33,506 nt of DNA from DAOSVX01 sp964616495. GTDB lineage: Bacteria; Bacillota_I; Bacilli_A; RF39; UBA660. The position numbers were made by a program, and so were the translations under genes. Within the stretch, counting starts at the first letter, position 1. The number at the start of each line of letters is the position of its first letter. The notes under the pieces were generated by a model that was given only the letters and a program-made list of their open reading frames with translations, was not told the origin of the DNA and made no database searches. Shown one piece after another: positions 23,618 through 31,810 of this stretch. Location of the stretch: assembly GCA_964616495.1 (NCBI GenBank), contig CAZTRF010000005.1, positions 1 to 33,506 on the forward strand, read 5' to 3'.

Positions 23618-24673
23618 TTACCATGTTATCCATCTTTCCCAGCTAGCCCCATTACTATTTGGAAAAAAGTTTCTTATAATTAAAGCCAAAGCTTTAGCCT
23701 TTTCATTAATTCCATACCCACTCGCCATGTAATCTTTGGCATACGGCCTAAACATTAAATCCGCAAACAATTCAGCCCGATCTTCATTAGGACGGGTTTT
23801 TGCATACTGGCTTATAAAAGCGACTTCTGATATAGGGGTTGAATAACTCAATGTATCGAAGTTATAATCAAGAACCGTATAAATTTTTCCGCTGGAACCA
23901 TAACTAAACCCGGTTGGATTAAAACTATTCCAGTTTACAAAAGGATCGGGTTTATTATAGGTTTTATATTCAATATATTTTTCCATAATATGCCAAGTTT
24001 CATGATAAAAAGTTCTTCCAACAAAACCCTCATTAATATCTAGAGCCAATTTATTGTCATCTCCAAATTCATATGAAGCTACACCGGCCGCTCCCGGAAT
24101 ATCTTCGAATAAAAGAATACGATACCCATTATAGCCCTGAAATGTTTTAAAAAATCCTTTAGGGAATAAATTAGAAGTTTTTTTTAAAGTTTTTAACGCT
24201 GTATTTGCTTTTTCTTCATCAGAAAGGTATACCGACGGACTTCCTCCATAATAAAATGGCTCATCATTATAAGATACCTTATATCCATAGGTATTATATA
24301 TTTCCTTTATTAAGTCTTCATTTTGTTCCTTTAGAGTTTTAGGAACTATTGTTTCTTCTTCTGGCTTTTCTGATATAACCTCTTGATTTTTATCCTTTAT
24401 TTCATTAGAAATATTATTATTAGAATTAGATTTACTAGTTGATTCATTTTCTTTTATAGGCTTCTTAGTTTCAATCGTTTCTTCATTAAAGGTTTCTTTT
24501 TCAATAGGAATTTCTTCAGAAACAGGTTCTTCTTTAGAAACATTTTCTTCTGTTTTTATAGTATAAACATATGAATTATCTAATTTATCTAAAATCAAAG
24601 CGAGAATGGCCATTACTAAAACCATTAACACTATAATTATAGTAATTATTTTAAAAATATATTCTTTTTTCAT
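23618..24673 (-). CDS. membrane-anchored zinc metallopeptidase (HExxH)
   Basis: A 351-residue exported protein. A membrane helix (about 8-28) is followed by a disordered linker rich in Glu, Lys, Ser and Asn (about 42-112), then a globular domain. The zinc site is H224-ETW-H228 (FYHETWHIME), and the likely third ligand lies in EDRAELFADLM (Glu297 or Glu301), as in gluzincins. WNSFNPTGFSYG and ISQYAKTRPNEDRAE are other conserved-looking segments. The linker would hold the protease away from the membrane to act on surface or host proteins (inference). No Shine-Dalgarno site is present; a TATAAT box sits 6 nt before the ATG, so the mRNA may be leaderless. The exact family was not assigned. Confidence 0.85.
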   Translation of the reverse strand: MKKEYIFKIITIIIVLMVLVMAILALILDKLDNSYVYTIKTEENVSKEEPVSEEIPIEKETFNEETIETKKPIKENESTSKSNSNNNISNEIKDKNQEVISEKPEEETIVPKTLKEQNEDLIKEIYNTYGYKVSYNDEPFYYGGSPSVYLSDEEKANTALKTLKKTSNLFPKGFFKTFQGYNGYRILLFEDIPGAAGVASYEFGDDNKLALDINEGFVGRTFYHETWHIMEKYIEYKTYNKPDPFVNWNSFNPTGFSYGSSGKIYTVLDYNFDTLSYSTPISEVAFISQYAKTRPNEDRAELFADLMFRPYAKDYMASGYGINEKAKALALIIRNFFPNSNGASWERWITW

Positions 24674-24679
24674 ATGTTA

Positions 24680-24685
24680 ATTATA
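24680..24685 (-). promoter_or_regulatory. -10 box placed for a leaderless transcript
   Basis: Reverse strand TATAAT at 24680-24685, 6 nt from the ATG of the metallopeptidase. Normal spacing puts the transcription start at the A of that ATG. A -35-like TTTAAT lies 17 bp upstream. Confidence 0.45.
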
Positions 24686-24698
24686 CTATATTTATTTA

Positions 24699-25172
24699 TT
24701 ATATTAAATTTAAAGTTTTAGATAATAATTTATAATAGAGATTATTCTCAATTTGACGATGAAGTTCTCTTACTGTCCACTTTTGTTTTATAGTTTCAGA
24801 ATAATAAAACTTTCTTTCAATATCATTTTCTATTAATAAAAGTTCTTTATAATGCCTCCAACTTAATTGACTTTTTCTTATTTCTTTTTTACTAAATTTC
24901 AAATAAAACAATTTCATACATTTTAAATTAGATAATGAAAATATCTTTCCCAAATCTATTTCTAATATTTCAGAAAGATTTTCAAACAAATCATCTTCAT
25001 AAAATATTAACTGCTTTTCATCATTTTCATATTCATTAATTTTTTTACCTACTCTTCAGTAAGCTATTAACAGTTCATCATTCATGCTAATAATCATACT
25101 CCTTCTAGCATCTTCCATATATTCTTTTGTTTTTTTTATTAATTTTTTGGTATATTTTGATAAAATATCCAT
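24699..25172 (-). pseudogene. truncated DUF1016/YhcG N-terminal domain gene with an internal TGA
   Basis: From ATG 25172 (GGAGG upstream) the frame reads ARRSMIISMNDELLIAY-stop-RVGKKINEYE and then, after the break, FSLSNLKCMKLFYLKFSKKE, QLSWRHYKELLLIENDIERK and WTVRELHRQIENNLYYKLLS. This is the DUF1016_N domain of YhcG-type proteins. The TGA at 25056-25058 (codon 39) sits where the family has Trp in the YWxIGK motif. The frame ends in TAA at the usual boundary with the PDDEXK nuclease domain, which is absent. Other Trp codons in the gene are TGG. It is therefore a remnant of an accessory nuclease gene, broken twice. YhcG proteins are often linked to restriction-modification loci. Confidence 0.8.
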
Positions 25173-25242
25173 TTAATATAACCTCCATAGTTCTTACAAT
25201 AATATATTTGGTTTTTTATAAATGGAGGCGACTTTTTAAGCA

Positions 25243-25269
25243 GTTTAAAAGCACTATTACAGTGCTTTA
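25243..25269 (-). terminator. terminator of the spo0A-gpmI-cysS-protease gene string
   Basis: AAAAGCACT (25247-25255) pairs with AGTGCTTTA (25261-25269) and is followed by TTTT on the reverse strand. It overlaps the stop codon of the zinc protease gene. Confidence 0.65.
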
Positions 25270-25935
25270 ATCTCTTCTGTTATTAACTATTAGTAATAAT
25301 CTTAACATTTGTAAGGCAGTTGCCAAAGTACCTGCTACATAGGTCATTGCTGCTGAATTTAAAACTTTGTTAACACCTTTTTTTTCTTCACCAGTAATTA
25401 TTTTATATTTTTCTAACATTTTTTTAGCTTTTTGTGAAGCTCCAAATTCTACTGGTAAAGTTACTAATTGGAAAATAAGTCCAGCAGCCATTAACAAGAT
25501 TCCTAAATAAACAAAATCGGCTATTTCACTTATAAATCCAATTAAAAGAACAATATAAGATACTGAGGAACAAATATTAACAATCGGTACAAAAGCACTT
25601 CTAAATTTCATATAAGCATTGCCTTCTTTATCTTGAATTGCATGACCTGTTTCGTGGGCAGCTATACTAACGGCTGAAATGGTTTCTTGGTGATATACTG
25701 CCGTTGATAACCTGACTACCTTTCTTTTAGGGTCATAATGATCACTTAATTCTCCCTTAGTTTCTACTATTAAAATATTAGTTAAATTATTTTCATCTAA
25801 TATCTTTCTAGCGACATCATACCCAGTCATCTTTTTTTGACATTTAATTTTATTATAAGTTTTATAATTAGCTCTAATAACAATCCCTGTTATTGAAGAA
25901 AAACTCACTATTAATAATATTAATATTAAATCCAT
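25267..25935 (-). CDS. YugP-type membrane zinc metallopeptidase
   Basis: A 222-residue membrane protease of the Zn_peptidase_2 (YugP) family. An N-terminal helix (about 2-22) leads to a region ending in the zinc motif H94-ETG-H98 (AAHETGHAIQ). Two to three helices follow (about 115-162), with the probable third ligand Glu163 in PVEFGAS, then AAMTYVAGTLATALQ near the C terminus. Substrates are unknown in the family. The ATG lies 2 nt after the cysS stop and its RBS AAAGGAG is inside the end of cysS, so the two are coupled. Confidence 0.93.
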   Translation of the reverse strand: MDLILILLIVSFSSITGIVIRANYKTYNKIKCQKKMTGYDVARKILDENNLTNILIVETKGELSDHYDPKRKVVRLSTAVYHQETISAVSIAAHETGHAIQDKEGNAYMKFRSAFVPIVNICSSVSYIVLLIGFISEIADFVYLGILLMAAGLIFQLVTLPVEFGASQKAKKMLEKYKIITGEEKKGVNKVLNSAAMTYVAGTLATALQMLRLLLIVNNRRD

Positions 25936-25937
25936 TT

Positions 25938-27329
25938 CTACTCCTTTATTTTATAAGATGTACCATCTCTAGTATCAATTAAAATTATATTCATATTTTC
26001 TAGTTCTTTTCTGATTTTATCAGCTTCTTCATAATTTTTGTTTTGTTTAGCCAATGCTCTTTCTTCTATTTTTTGTTTAATTAATTTATCTTTTTCATGA
26101 ACTGTTTCTTCACTCTTCAATAAATCTAAACTCAAAACCTCATCAAAAGAGTTTATTAATTCTCTCTTAGTTTTATTACTAATACTATCTTTTAATAAAT
26201 CATATATTAAGGTAATAGCATTAGCCGTATTAAGATCATCACTTAAATAAGTTTTAAATTTTTCTTGATAGCTATCAAACTTTTCTTTTTGGAAAATACC
26301 TTCATTACTTAAGCTTAAACATTTAGCCTTTAACTTCTTATAGGCCACTTCAGCACTATCTAAAGCTTCAAATGAAAAGTTAAGTTGTTTATGATAATAA
26401 GAATTAATAACAAAATATCTAAAACTTAAAGGATTATATCCTTCTTTTTCTAAATCAGTTATTCTCGTAACATGCCCTTTTGATTTACTCATTTTAATAT
26501 TACCGGTCAATAGCCATGATAAATGTGCCCAGTAATTACACCATTTATGTCCTAAATAGGCCTCGCTTTGAGCTATTTCATTTGTATGGTGAGGAAATAC
26601 TGCATCTTCTGCCCCAAAATGAATATCTAGTTTTTCTCCTAAGTATTTAATAGATATTCCCGAGCATTCAATATGCCATCCAGGAAATCCTCTTCCAAAA
26701 GGACTATCCCACTGTAATTCTTGATTACCAAATTTAGAATTAGTAAACCATAAAACAAAGTCCGAAGAATTTCTTTTAAATTCATCTTCATTAACGTCGT
26801 CTCTTGAAGCAACCATTAAATCTTCTTCACGTCTACCTGATAAAACATAGTAATCTTTATATTTTGAAGTATCAAAATAAATATTGCCATTTGATTCATA
26901 GGCAAAACCATCATTTAATAACTTACTAATTATTTTAATATATTCTTCTATTTCACTAGTAGCATTAATAACTGTCTCCGGCTTTTTGACATTAACTAAT
27001 TCACAATCTTTATAAAATGCCTTAGTATAATAATCAGCTATTTCTTTTGAAGATTTATGTTCTCGCTCCATAGCCATTACCATTTTATCTTCTCCAGTAT
27101 CAGCATCACTTTGTAAATGACCTACATCTGTAATATTCATAACTCGATTAACTTTATATCCTAAATAATTAAAAGCTTTTTCAAATAAGTCTTCAAAGAT
27201 ATAGGTTCTCATATTTCCTAAATGAGCATAATGATAAACCGTTGGTCCACAAGTATACATCTTTATTATACCCTTTTCATTAGGAATAAATTCTTCTTGT
27301 TTTTTGGTTAAAGTATTATATAATTTCAT
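25938..27329 (-). CDS. cysS: cysteinyl-tRNA synthetase
   Basis: A 463-residue class I synthetase of standard length that charges tRNA-Cys. MYTCGPTVYHYAHLGNMRTY has zinc ligand Cys27 and the HIGH-type HLGN at 36-39. Further zinc ligands lie in GWHIECSGI and FPHHTNEIAQSEA, and KMSKSKGH is near residue 275. The C-terminal DALR-like helical part ends NKNYEEADKIRKELENMNII and DTRDGTSYKIKE. AAAGGAG precedes the ATG. The gap to gpmI upstream is only 24 nt and holds no T-box, so it is read with gpmI and the protease gene. Confidence 0.98.
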   Translation of the reverse strand: MKLYNTLTKKQEEFIPNEKGIIKMYTCGPTVYHYAHLGNMRTYIFEDLFEKAFNYLGYKVNRVMNITDVGHLQSDADTGEDKMVMAMEREHKSSKEIADYYTKAFYKDCELVNVKKPETVINATSEIEEYIKIISKLLNDGFAYESNGNIYFDTSKYKDYYVLSGRREEDLMVASRDDVNEDEFKRNSSDFVLWFTNSKFGNQELQWDSPFGRGFPGWHIECSGISIKYLGEKLDIHFGAEDAVFPHHTNEIAQSEAYLGHKWCNYWAHLSWLLTGNIKMSKSKGHVTRITDLEKEGYNPLSFRYFVINSYYHKQLNFSFEALDSAEVAYKKLKAKCLSLSNEGIFQKEKFDSYQEKFKTYLSDDLNTANAITLIYDLLKDSISNKTKRELINSFDEVLSLDLLKSEETVHEKDKLIKQKIEERALAKQNKNYEEADKIRKELENMNIILIDTRDGTSYKIKE

Positions 27330-27353
27330 AGTTTCTCCTTTATATAGTATATT

Positions 27354-28865
27354 CTAATTATCTATCTCCATTATTTGCTCAGTTTTTTGCATTTCTTCTG
27401 GAATTTTTATATCCATATATTTTAAGATAGCCGGTGCTACGTTAGCAAGTGATCCATCTTTAAGAGTTACTTTTTCATCGCAAACGATAAATGGAACTTT
27501 TGCCGTAGTATGACTAGTAATAGGATTATTATTTTCATCAAACATTTGGTCAGCATTACCATGATCCGCTAATAAAAAAATAGTATAAAAATTCATTTCA
27601 GCAGATTCTTTAATTAAGCTCAAACATCGATCAACCTCTTCAATGGCCTCTACTGTCGCATCAAAATTGCCACTATGCCCTACCATATCAGGATTAGCAA
27701 AATTAACTAATATAAAATCATAATCTTTATTCATAGCTGCTATTGTTTTTTTACAAACTTCCATTGCACTCATTCTTGGAGCTTCATCATAAGATTGAAC
27801 ATGAGGCGAAGGAACTAAAAAGCGATCACATCCTTCAACGCTTCCTTTGTATAAGCCATCAAAGAAAAATGTTACATGAGCAAATTTTTCGGTCTCAGCA
27901 ATACGAGCTTGTGTAAGTCCTAAATTAGAAATATATCTTCCTAATGGATTAACAATTTCGTGGGGAGGTATTAAAGTTGTAGCTTTAACTAATTTATCAA
28001 CTTCATAAAAGGTATATACTTTTAGGCCAGGCATTTTTTTAGTTAAAAAAGTATTAAATTCCTGATTAGTTAAAGCCATAAGAATTTGTTTGGCACGATC
28101 TGTTCTAAAGTTCATCCATAATACAGCATCTCGGTCTTTAACCATTCCCGTAGGTTCTAACATAATTGGAGGAATGAACTCATCACTTAGTCCTTTTTTG
28201 TAGCAACTTTCTACTGCCTTGCTTAAATCAATAGCATTATATCCAGTGCCTCTAGTAATTAAATCATAATAAATTTTTGTTCTTTCCCATTTATTATCAC
28301 GATCCATAGCATAAAACCTGCCACAAAGGCTGGCTATTTTAAAACGCGGGTCATTTTCAATAAGCTTTTTTATTGAATTAACATACTTCATTACCTCTTC
28401 ATTTAATGTATCTCTACCATCACTTATTATATGAATAAAAAAGTTCTTAATTTCAGTCTTTTTTAATATCTTAATAGTCTCTTTAAAATGTTTTATATGA
28501 GCATGGACTCCACCATTACTTAGTAGTCCAATCAAATGAAAAGCACAATTATTCTCGGTAGCATATTTAACCATCTCTTGAAAATCTTCGTTTTGGTCAA
28601 AAGCCTTATTCTCAAACATTTCATTTAATTCAATTAATTCTTGTTTAAGAACTCTCCCAGCTCCTAAAGTTGAATGACCAACTTCACTACCACCAGCTTG
28701 TCCAGCAGGTAAACCAACAGCTTCCTCGCTAGCTTCCAATAAAGAATGAGGATATTTTTCCCATAATCCATCAATCGTTGGAGTGTTGGCTTTTTTAACA
28801 GCATTTCCTATTTCATTTTCACTATATCCATAACCATCTAAAACAATCGTTAATATTTTTTTCAT
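27354..28865 (-). CDS. gpmI: 2,3-bisphosphoglycerate-independent phosphoglycerate mutase
   Basis: A 503-residue iPGM that interconverts 3- and 2-phosphoglycerate with two Mn ions. It starts MKKILTIVLDGYGYSENEIG (metal ligand Asp10) and carries catalytic Ser60 in GGSEVGHSTLGAGR, HIISDGRDT, RFYAMDRDNKWERT, FANPDMVGHSGN and LLADHGNADQM, all expected for the family. The start is the ATG at 28865 with AGGTGA just upstream; a longer reading from TTG 28910 adds 15 residues that do not look like the family. It follows spo0A after 76 nt and precedes cysS by 24 nt. Confidence 0.97.
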   Translation of the reverse strand: MKKILTIVLDGYGYSENEIGNAVKKANTPTIDGLWEKYPHSLLEASEEAVGLPAGQAGGSEVGHSTLGAGRVLKQELIELNEMFENKAFDQNEDFQEMVKYATENNCAFHLIGLLSNGGVHAHIKHFKETIKILKKTEIKNFFIHIISDGRDTLNEEVMKYVNSIKKLIENDPRFKIASLCGRFYAMDRDNKWERTKIYYDLITRGTGYNAIDLSKAVESCYKKGLSDEFIPPIMLEPTGMVKDRDAVLWMNFRTDRAKQILMALTNQEFNTFLTKKMPGLKVYTFYEVDKLVKATTLIPPHEIVNPLGRYISNLGLTQARIAETEKFAHVTFFFDGLYKGSVEGCDRFLVPSPHVQSYDEAPRMSAMEVCKKTIAAMNKDYDFILVNFANPDMVGHSGNFDATVEAIEEVDRCLSLIKESAEMNFYTIFLLADHGNADQMFDENNNPITSHTTAKVPFIVCDEKVTLKDGSLANVAPAILKYMDIKIPEEMQKTEQIMEIDN

Positions 28866-28941
28866 AATTTCACCTATTCCAATAATACCATTAAACCTCG
28901 ATTTATTCAATTAATACCAAATAAAAAGTAGCTAATGCTAC

Positions 28942-29706
28942 TTAAACAAACGCTTTACTATTATCTAATCTTAATTTATCGGAAAGAGTGGCTATAAACT
29001 CTGAATTAGTTGGTTTAGCTCGATCATAATCAACTGAGTGCCCAAATATTTCTTCCATAAGATCATAATCTCCTCGATTCCAACTTACTTCAATAGCATG
29101 TCTAATGGCTCTTTCTACTCGAGAAGCTGTTGTATTGTATTTGGCAGCTATTTCTGGATATAGCTCTTTAGTAATGCCTCCTATTAAATTAGGATTTTCA
29201 TACATTAAATAAATGCTTTCTCTAATATATTGATATCCCTTGATATGAGAAGGAATTCCTAATGAATGTAATAATTTAGTAATGGTTATATGCATCCCAC
29301 CATCTACTACATCAGAAGTATTTTCTTCATAATTGTAAAGATCTAATATCCTTTTTTCTAAATCTTCAAAATCAAAAGGTTTTAGCATATAATATTTAAT
29401 TCCATATGAGCTCACTTTACGTAAGGTTTCATCTTTGGCTAATCCCGATATTACAATAATATCTTTCATTTTTTCTAAACGCTTTAATTCATCCAGAATA
29501 TAGATACCATCTTTATTTGGCATTACCAAGTCTAATAATACTAAATCATATTCTCCTTCATGTTCTAATATTGTTTGTAATCCTTCTATTCCATCATGGG
29601 CTTCCAATACTACATCAATTACTGCGTGACTGCAAAAATGCTCTTTTACCATTTTAACGAAAAATGTATTATCAGCAATCATTAAAATGCGTATGTTCTT
29701 TTCCAT
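28942..29706 (-). CDS. spo0A: stage 0 sporulation protein A (response regulator)
   Basis: A 254-residue Spo0A, the master transcription factor of entry into sporulation. The receiver domain (1-120) has phospho-acceptor Asp59 in LLDLVMPNKDG, Ser87 and Lys109 in LKPFD. The DNA-binding effector domain is unmistakable: ITKLLHSLGIPSHIKGYQYI, ESIYLMYENP, ITKELYPEIAAKYNTTASRV and ERAIRHAIEVSWNRG. One oddity: the acidic pair that is Asp-Asp in Bacillus Spo0A is Ala11-Asp12 here (LMIADN), removing one Mg-site carboxylate. AAAGGGA precedes the ATG and a TATAAT lies at 29743-29748. It follows the pgk-tpiA terminator and is read towards gpmI. Its presence implies sporulation or a derived developmental switch. 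Confidence 0.97.
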   Translation of the reverse strand: MEKNIRILMIADNTFFVKMVKEHFCSHAVIDVVLEAHDGIEGLQTILEHEGEYDLVLLDLVMPNKDGIYILDELKRLEKMKDIIVISGLAKDETLRKVSSYGIKYYMLKPFDFEDLEKRILDLYNYEENTSDVVDGGMHITITKLLHSLGIPSHIKGYQYIRESIYLMYENPNLIGGITKELYPEIAAKYNTTASRVERAIRHAIEVSWNRGDYDLMEEIFGHSVDYDRAKPTNSEFIATLSDKLRLDNSKAFV

Positions 29707-29752
29707 ATTGTCCCTTTCTGTTTTTTTACTGCACGCAAGTTTATTATATTTT

Positions 29753-29787
29753 AAAAAAAGACAAAATACTAGAAAATACTTTGTCTT
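29753..29787 (-). terminator. terminator between tpiA and spo0A
   Basis: Reverse strand stem AAGACAAA...TTTGTCTT, extended inwards by five more pairs (two of them wobbles), at 29758-29787, followed by a run of seven T. It separates the pgk-tpiA unit from spo0A. Confidence 0.75.
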
Positions 29788-29813
29788 AATATGTAAAGGT
29801 ATGTCAAATTTTG

Positions 29814-30542
29814 TTAGATATTAGAAATAGAGGTTTTTATAATATCTTCTAAAGACCTAATATCTAATGAAGCTTTGCCTACTAAAAAGCCATCTATATT
29901 TGATATGGTATTAAGCAAACTGATATTATAACTATTAATACTACCTCCATATAATATAGGCATATCTAAGCCACTCATATTAGCTATTTCTTTTTTGATT
30001 AAATCAGCCATTTTACTAATTTCATCATTTGTTGGAGTTTTACCACTTCCAATAGCCCATTCTGGCTCATAGGCCACAATCATCTTAGAAAGTTCCTCTT
30101 TGTTAAACTTTCCCAATACATGGTTTATTTTTCTTCTAATCATAAATTCAGTTCGACCTTCTTTTTTGTCTTCACTAGATTCTCCAATACAAAAAATTAC
30201 TTTTAAGTTATTGGTTAAGGCATTCCTAATTTTAGTAGCCAAAATATCATCAGTTTCTTTTTGAAACAACTTTCTTTCACTATGATTAATAATAGTCCAA
30301 GTAGCACCACAACTGGCCACTTGAGAAGCACTAACACTGCTGGTATAACTTCCTTTTAAATACTCACTAATATCTTGAGAACCCGTTTCATACTTTTTAC
30401 TGTTAAAAAAAGTTAACAATGGAAACGATGGAAAAACTAACACTCTAGGATTGCCAGTTACTACTCCTTCCAAGCTTTCAGCATAAGTTTTAGCATCATT
30501 CAAATCAAAATTCATTTTTAAATTTAAAGCAACTATTTTCAT
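29814..30542 (-). CDS. tpiA: triosephosphate isomerase
   Basis: A 242-residue TIM barrel, slightly short against about 250. It interconverts dihydroxyacetone phosphate and glyceraldehyde 3-phosphate. Catalytic residues are Lys9 (NLKMN), His87 (INHSERK) and Glu159 (AYEPEWAIGSGK), with LYGGSIN and GFLVGKASLD at the phosphate site. The usual NWKMN is NLKMN and IGHSERR is INHSERK, which are mild departures in otherwise intact motifs. GAGGTG precedes the ATG, which is one base after the pgk stop, so the two are coupled. Confidence 0.97.
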   Translation of the reverse strand: MKIVALNLKMNFDLNDAKTYAESLEGVVTGNPRVLVFPSFPLLTFFNSKKYETGSQDISEYLKGSYTSSVSASQVASCGATWTIINHSERKLFQKETDDILATKIRNALTNNLKVIFCIGESSEDKKEGRTEFMIRRKINHVLGKFNKEELSKMIVAYEPEWAIGSGKTPTNDEISKMADLIKKEIANMSGLDMPILYGGSINSYNISLLNTISNIDGFLVGKASLDIRSLEDIIKTSISNI

Positions 30543-30543
30543 T

Positions 30544-31725
30544 TTACACCTCTTCTATATTTTCAATACTTTTTAAAACTGGATTAGTTAAATATTCCAA
30601 TGTGGCTCCGCCACCAGTTGATAAATAAAATAGTTTATCAGCAAAACCAAATTTATAAACAGCACTTACTGAATCTCCACCACCAACTATTACCTTAGCA
30701 ACAGTTTTTGTTAACATGTTAAGAGTCTCTCTTGTTCCATTAACGAATTTAGGATCTTCGGCAAGCCCCATTGTTCCATTAACAAATATTGTCTTAGATT
30801 TATTGACTACTTCACTATATTTTTGAATTGTTTTAGGGCCTATATCATAAATAACATCGTCATCTTGTATTTTATCAATTAAACGAAGTTCAGCATAATT
30901 AGAATTATATTTTTTACCAACACAAGCATCCAAAGGTAACATTATTTTATCTTTATTATCAAGCATTATTTTTTTAACTAAAGGAAGACTATCATCATGG
31001 CAAAGACTCATGCCTATATTAAAATTTAAAGCTTTTAAAAAAGTATTAGCTATTCCTCCGGTTAATAATAAATAGTCACATTTTTTAACTATGCTTTCTA
31101 TTAAAGCTATTTTATCTTCTAACTTGGCCCCTCCCATAATAACTGTAAATGGTTGATCAGGATTATTTACCAACAAATCAAGAGCATTAAGTTCTTTTTC
31201 TACTAAAAAGCCAATTACTGATGGTAAAAAGTTTGAAACTCCATAGTTAGAAGCGTGACATCTATGAATGGTTCCAAAGGCATCATTAACAAAAACATCA
31301 GCAAGACTAGCCCAATACTTAGATAACTCCATATCACAATTGCTTTCTAATTTGTTGGGAATATCTTCATAACGGGTATTTTCCATTAAAAGAATGTCTT
31401 TTTGTTTTAAATTACTAACTAATGTTTCTAAAGCTGGTCCTCTAGTTTCGCTACTAAAAAGAATATCTTTTTTTAATAGCTCTCCTAATCTTTTTGAAAC
31501 CACATATAAACTATTCTGTTTCTTGTCTTTTTCTTCTTTTATTTTGCCTAAATGACTCATTAAAATTATTTTACAATTTTGATCCAATAAATATTTTATA
31601 GAATCTATTGCTGCCACAATCTTACTATCATCAGCAATGATTCCCTTTTCTATTGGTACATTAAAATCGCAACGCATTAATACTTTCTTATTATTTAAAT
31701 CAATATCTCTTATTGTTTTTTTCAT
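30544..31725 (-). CDS. pgk: phosphoglycerate kinase
   Basis: A 393-residue PGK of normal length that forms ATP from 1,3-bisphosphoglycerate. It shows VLMRCDFNVP (substrate Asp/Asn), ILMSHLGK, LMENTRYE, VNDAFGTIHRCHASNYGV, TVIMGGAKLEDKI, FVNGTMGLAED, the nucleotide site VGGGDSVSAV and the C-terminal STGGGATLEYL. GGTGATA lies before the ATG and a TATAAT at 31741-31746 is a likely -10. It leads the pgk-tpiA unit. gap is not in the window. Confidence 0.98.
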   Translation of the reverse strand: MKKTIRDIDLNNKKVLMRCDFNVPIEKGIIADDSKIVAAIDSIKYLLDQNCKIILMSHLGKIKEEKDKKQNSLYVVSKRLGELLKKDILFSSETRGPALETLVSNLKQKDILLMENTRYEDIPNKLESNCDMELSKYWASLADVFVNDAFGTIHRCHASNYGVSNFLPSVIGFLVEKELNALDLLVNNPDQPFTVIMGGAKLEDKIALIESIVKKCDYLLLTGGIANTFLKALNFNIGMSLCHDDSLPLVKKIMLDNKDKIMLPLDACVGKKYNSNYAELRLIDKIQDDDVIYDIGPKTIQKYSEVVNKSKTIFVNGTMGLAEDPKFVNGTRETLNMLTKTVAKVIVGGGDSVSAVYKFGFADKLFYLSTGGGATLEYLTNPVLKSIENIEEV

Positions 31726-31783
31726 ATTATCACCATTTATATTATAACTTATTTAAGAAAAAAAATATATATTTACTAATTTA

Positions 31784-31792
31784 TGATATACT
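31784..31792 (+). promoter_or_regulatory. extended -10 promoter of the FemABX-family gene
   Basis: TGATATACT with TATACT at 31787-31792, 18 bp before the ATG. No strong -35 is seen. It is back-to-back with the pgk promoter. Confidence 0.5.
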
Positions 31793-31810
31793 AAAAATGG
31801 TGATAATAGT

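Noticed and set aside
28866..28910. TTG start extending gpmI by 15 residues
   Set aside because: The added residues do not fit the family N terminus and the ATG at 28865 has a good AGGTGA site.
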